Assembly (NCBI GenBank): GCA_004369045.1 | Contig: ML213517.1 | Location: 130,757 to 194,756, forward strand | DNA: 64,000 nucleotides | DNA from: Heliocybe sulcata | Lineage: Eukaryota > Basidiomycota > Agaricomycetes > Gloeophyllales > Gloeophyllaceae | Reading direction: 5' to 3' | Shown: piece by piece, positions 62,393 through 64,000 of the stretch | Position numbering within the stretch: position 1 is the first letter of the stretch | How the letters are laid out: every line of letters begins with the position of its first letter | Notes under the pieces: model-generated | What the model was told of the DNA's origin: nothing | Databases searched by the model: none | What the model saw: the letters and a program-made list of their open reading frames with translations, nothing else | Translations under genes and position numbers: made by a program

Positions 62393-63405
62393 AGCTCGGC
62401 CAGATTAGAAGAACGCGAAAGAAAAGGAAGGAGTGCTACCTGGCTCGGAGGCGCCGCCTGAGGCATCTCGCTGGTTGAGAGCCGACTGGATTTTATGCAG
62501 CTGTGTTAGGTGCGGAGAAAGCACGGCTATCAGTCAGGACTTTGTTAGGATACATCAAAACCACGGCATCCCCGGAAGTTAACCTGGATTTTCGGCGCTT
62601 TTGCTGCTGTCCATCATGGGCGCATTGATGGCGAGCAACAGTGGGCAGGGCGGAACGACCTTCCCTCACGTTATAAGTCTCAGATAACCTCCGCCATTTC
62701 GTGGGTCGAACGCTGGAGGCGCTACTTAGGTACGTTGTGACTTACGAACTACAGTGATGGGCCACGAGGTGAGCTCTTTCGCCATAATTAGACCGGAATA
62801 GACAGTGTGGCTGTGTGCGGTCCCGAAGCTGTCGCTCAAGCCGCAGGGAGCTACCATGTTTCATTTTCTGAATACCATCATTTTCTCACTAGCAACAAAT
62901 ATCTGCGAGCATTCAAAGAATTAGCAAGCGCAGAGGCAGCAAAGTATATTTTACTACTAGCCTGGACAGACGAAGATGCTTGAGGGCGCGTTCATCCAGG
63001 AGCACGGACTCGAATGCGGTATATGTGGTGATTTTGTAGGAAGGTATGCATGTTTTGTCGGTCAAATTGGGTTTAGAGAAGACAGGAATGCAAGGAATAT
63101 GTCTGGCAGACGACTTTTAAACTATCCTCATCGGCGCGAACCAGGAAGCAAGTGGCCAACTCAAATCAACAATCCCAATACGAGCACCAGGCTCTAACCA
63201 GCCGGGCTAGTTGACAGATACCTGATATGTAAAATGAGTCTCACGGAGCCGCCTGTGACATTGTGACATGTCGTACTATCACCGCTGCAAGGGACGCGAC
63301 GTGGACCGTCTCAAATCACCGGCGAAATACGTGGTTCTTGTACTGCTTGATAGCCTGGGTCTTATAGAGGTCTTCACGAACTAGAGCCGCCAATTGCTCT
63401 GCAAC
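62393..63405. promoter_or_regulatory. Divergent intergenic region before SEC23
   Basis: About 1 kb between the start of the membrane protein gene (minus) and SEC23 (plus). A small plus-strand frame at 62976-63197 was not accepted as a gene. A short upstream exon of the membrane protein could lie at the left end. Confidence 0.45.

Positions 63406-64000
<595 letters not shown>

Overview
This is a gene-dense piece of a draft nuclear genome from a basidiomycete fungus, most likely an Agaricomycete. Supporting signs are very short introns (about 45-70 nt, GT-AG) in nearly every gene, many genes on both strands, fungal proteins throughout (Tps2-type trehalose phosphatase, Sds23, Mam33, Nmd3, Zn2Cys6 regulator, GPI-anchored chitin deacetylase), and a cluster of DUF6593-type proteins, a family I know only from basidiomycetes. 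An 80-base run of N at 1939-2018 shows the assembly is unfinished. No rRNA, credible tRNA, CRISPR array or intact mobile element was seen.

Layout, left part: a trehalose-6-phosphate synthase/phosphatase gene runs off the left edge (1-3496, minus). A poorly resolved stretch with a 40-bp tandem repeat follows (3.5-5.9 kb). Next come a small protein with an eIF4E-binding-like motif (5955-6502, minus), a PIN-like auxin efflux carrier family transporter (7044-9038, minus), a JmjC/cupin-8 protein (9700-10760, minus), an F-box/leucine-rich protein (11064-12545, plus), a proline-rich Zn2Cys6 protein (14193-15218, plus) and MAM33 (15557-16541, plus). After a duplicated non-genic block (16.85-18.41 kb) come SDS23 (18689-20598, minus) and, divergent from it, the CNH half of a Vps3/TGFBRAP1-type tethering protein (20867-22382, plus).

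Middle part: cystathionine gamma-synthase (23091-25178, minus), an acidic orphan protein (27197-28630, plus), a damaged Old Yellow Enzyme gene (28859-30232, minus), separase ESP1 (30676-38118, plus), a healthy Old Yellow Enzyme paralogue in the opposite orientation (38670-40040, plus), and a chitin deacetylase (41715-43836, minus). Three tandem DUF6593-type genes follow (45.8-49.0 kb, plus).

Right part: the missing clathrin-repeat/Vps39-domain half of the Vps3-like protein appears at 49560-52402 (plus), about 27 kb from its N-terminal half. It is followed by a perilipin-like lipid-droplet protein (54420-55632, plus), a fourth DUF6593-type gene (56088-56702, plus), a GNAT-like fragment, NMD3 (57586-59543, minus), RPB10 (59829-60216, plus), a single-pass membrane protein (60780-62392, minus) and the start of SEC23 (63406 to the right edge, plus).

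Most genes are unrelated housekeeping functions and do not form a pathway cluster. The most striking structural fact is the tethering-factor gene split into two open halves around a block of other genes. Also notable are the inverted Old Yellow Enzyme pair that brackets separase and the expanding DUF6593 family.
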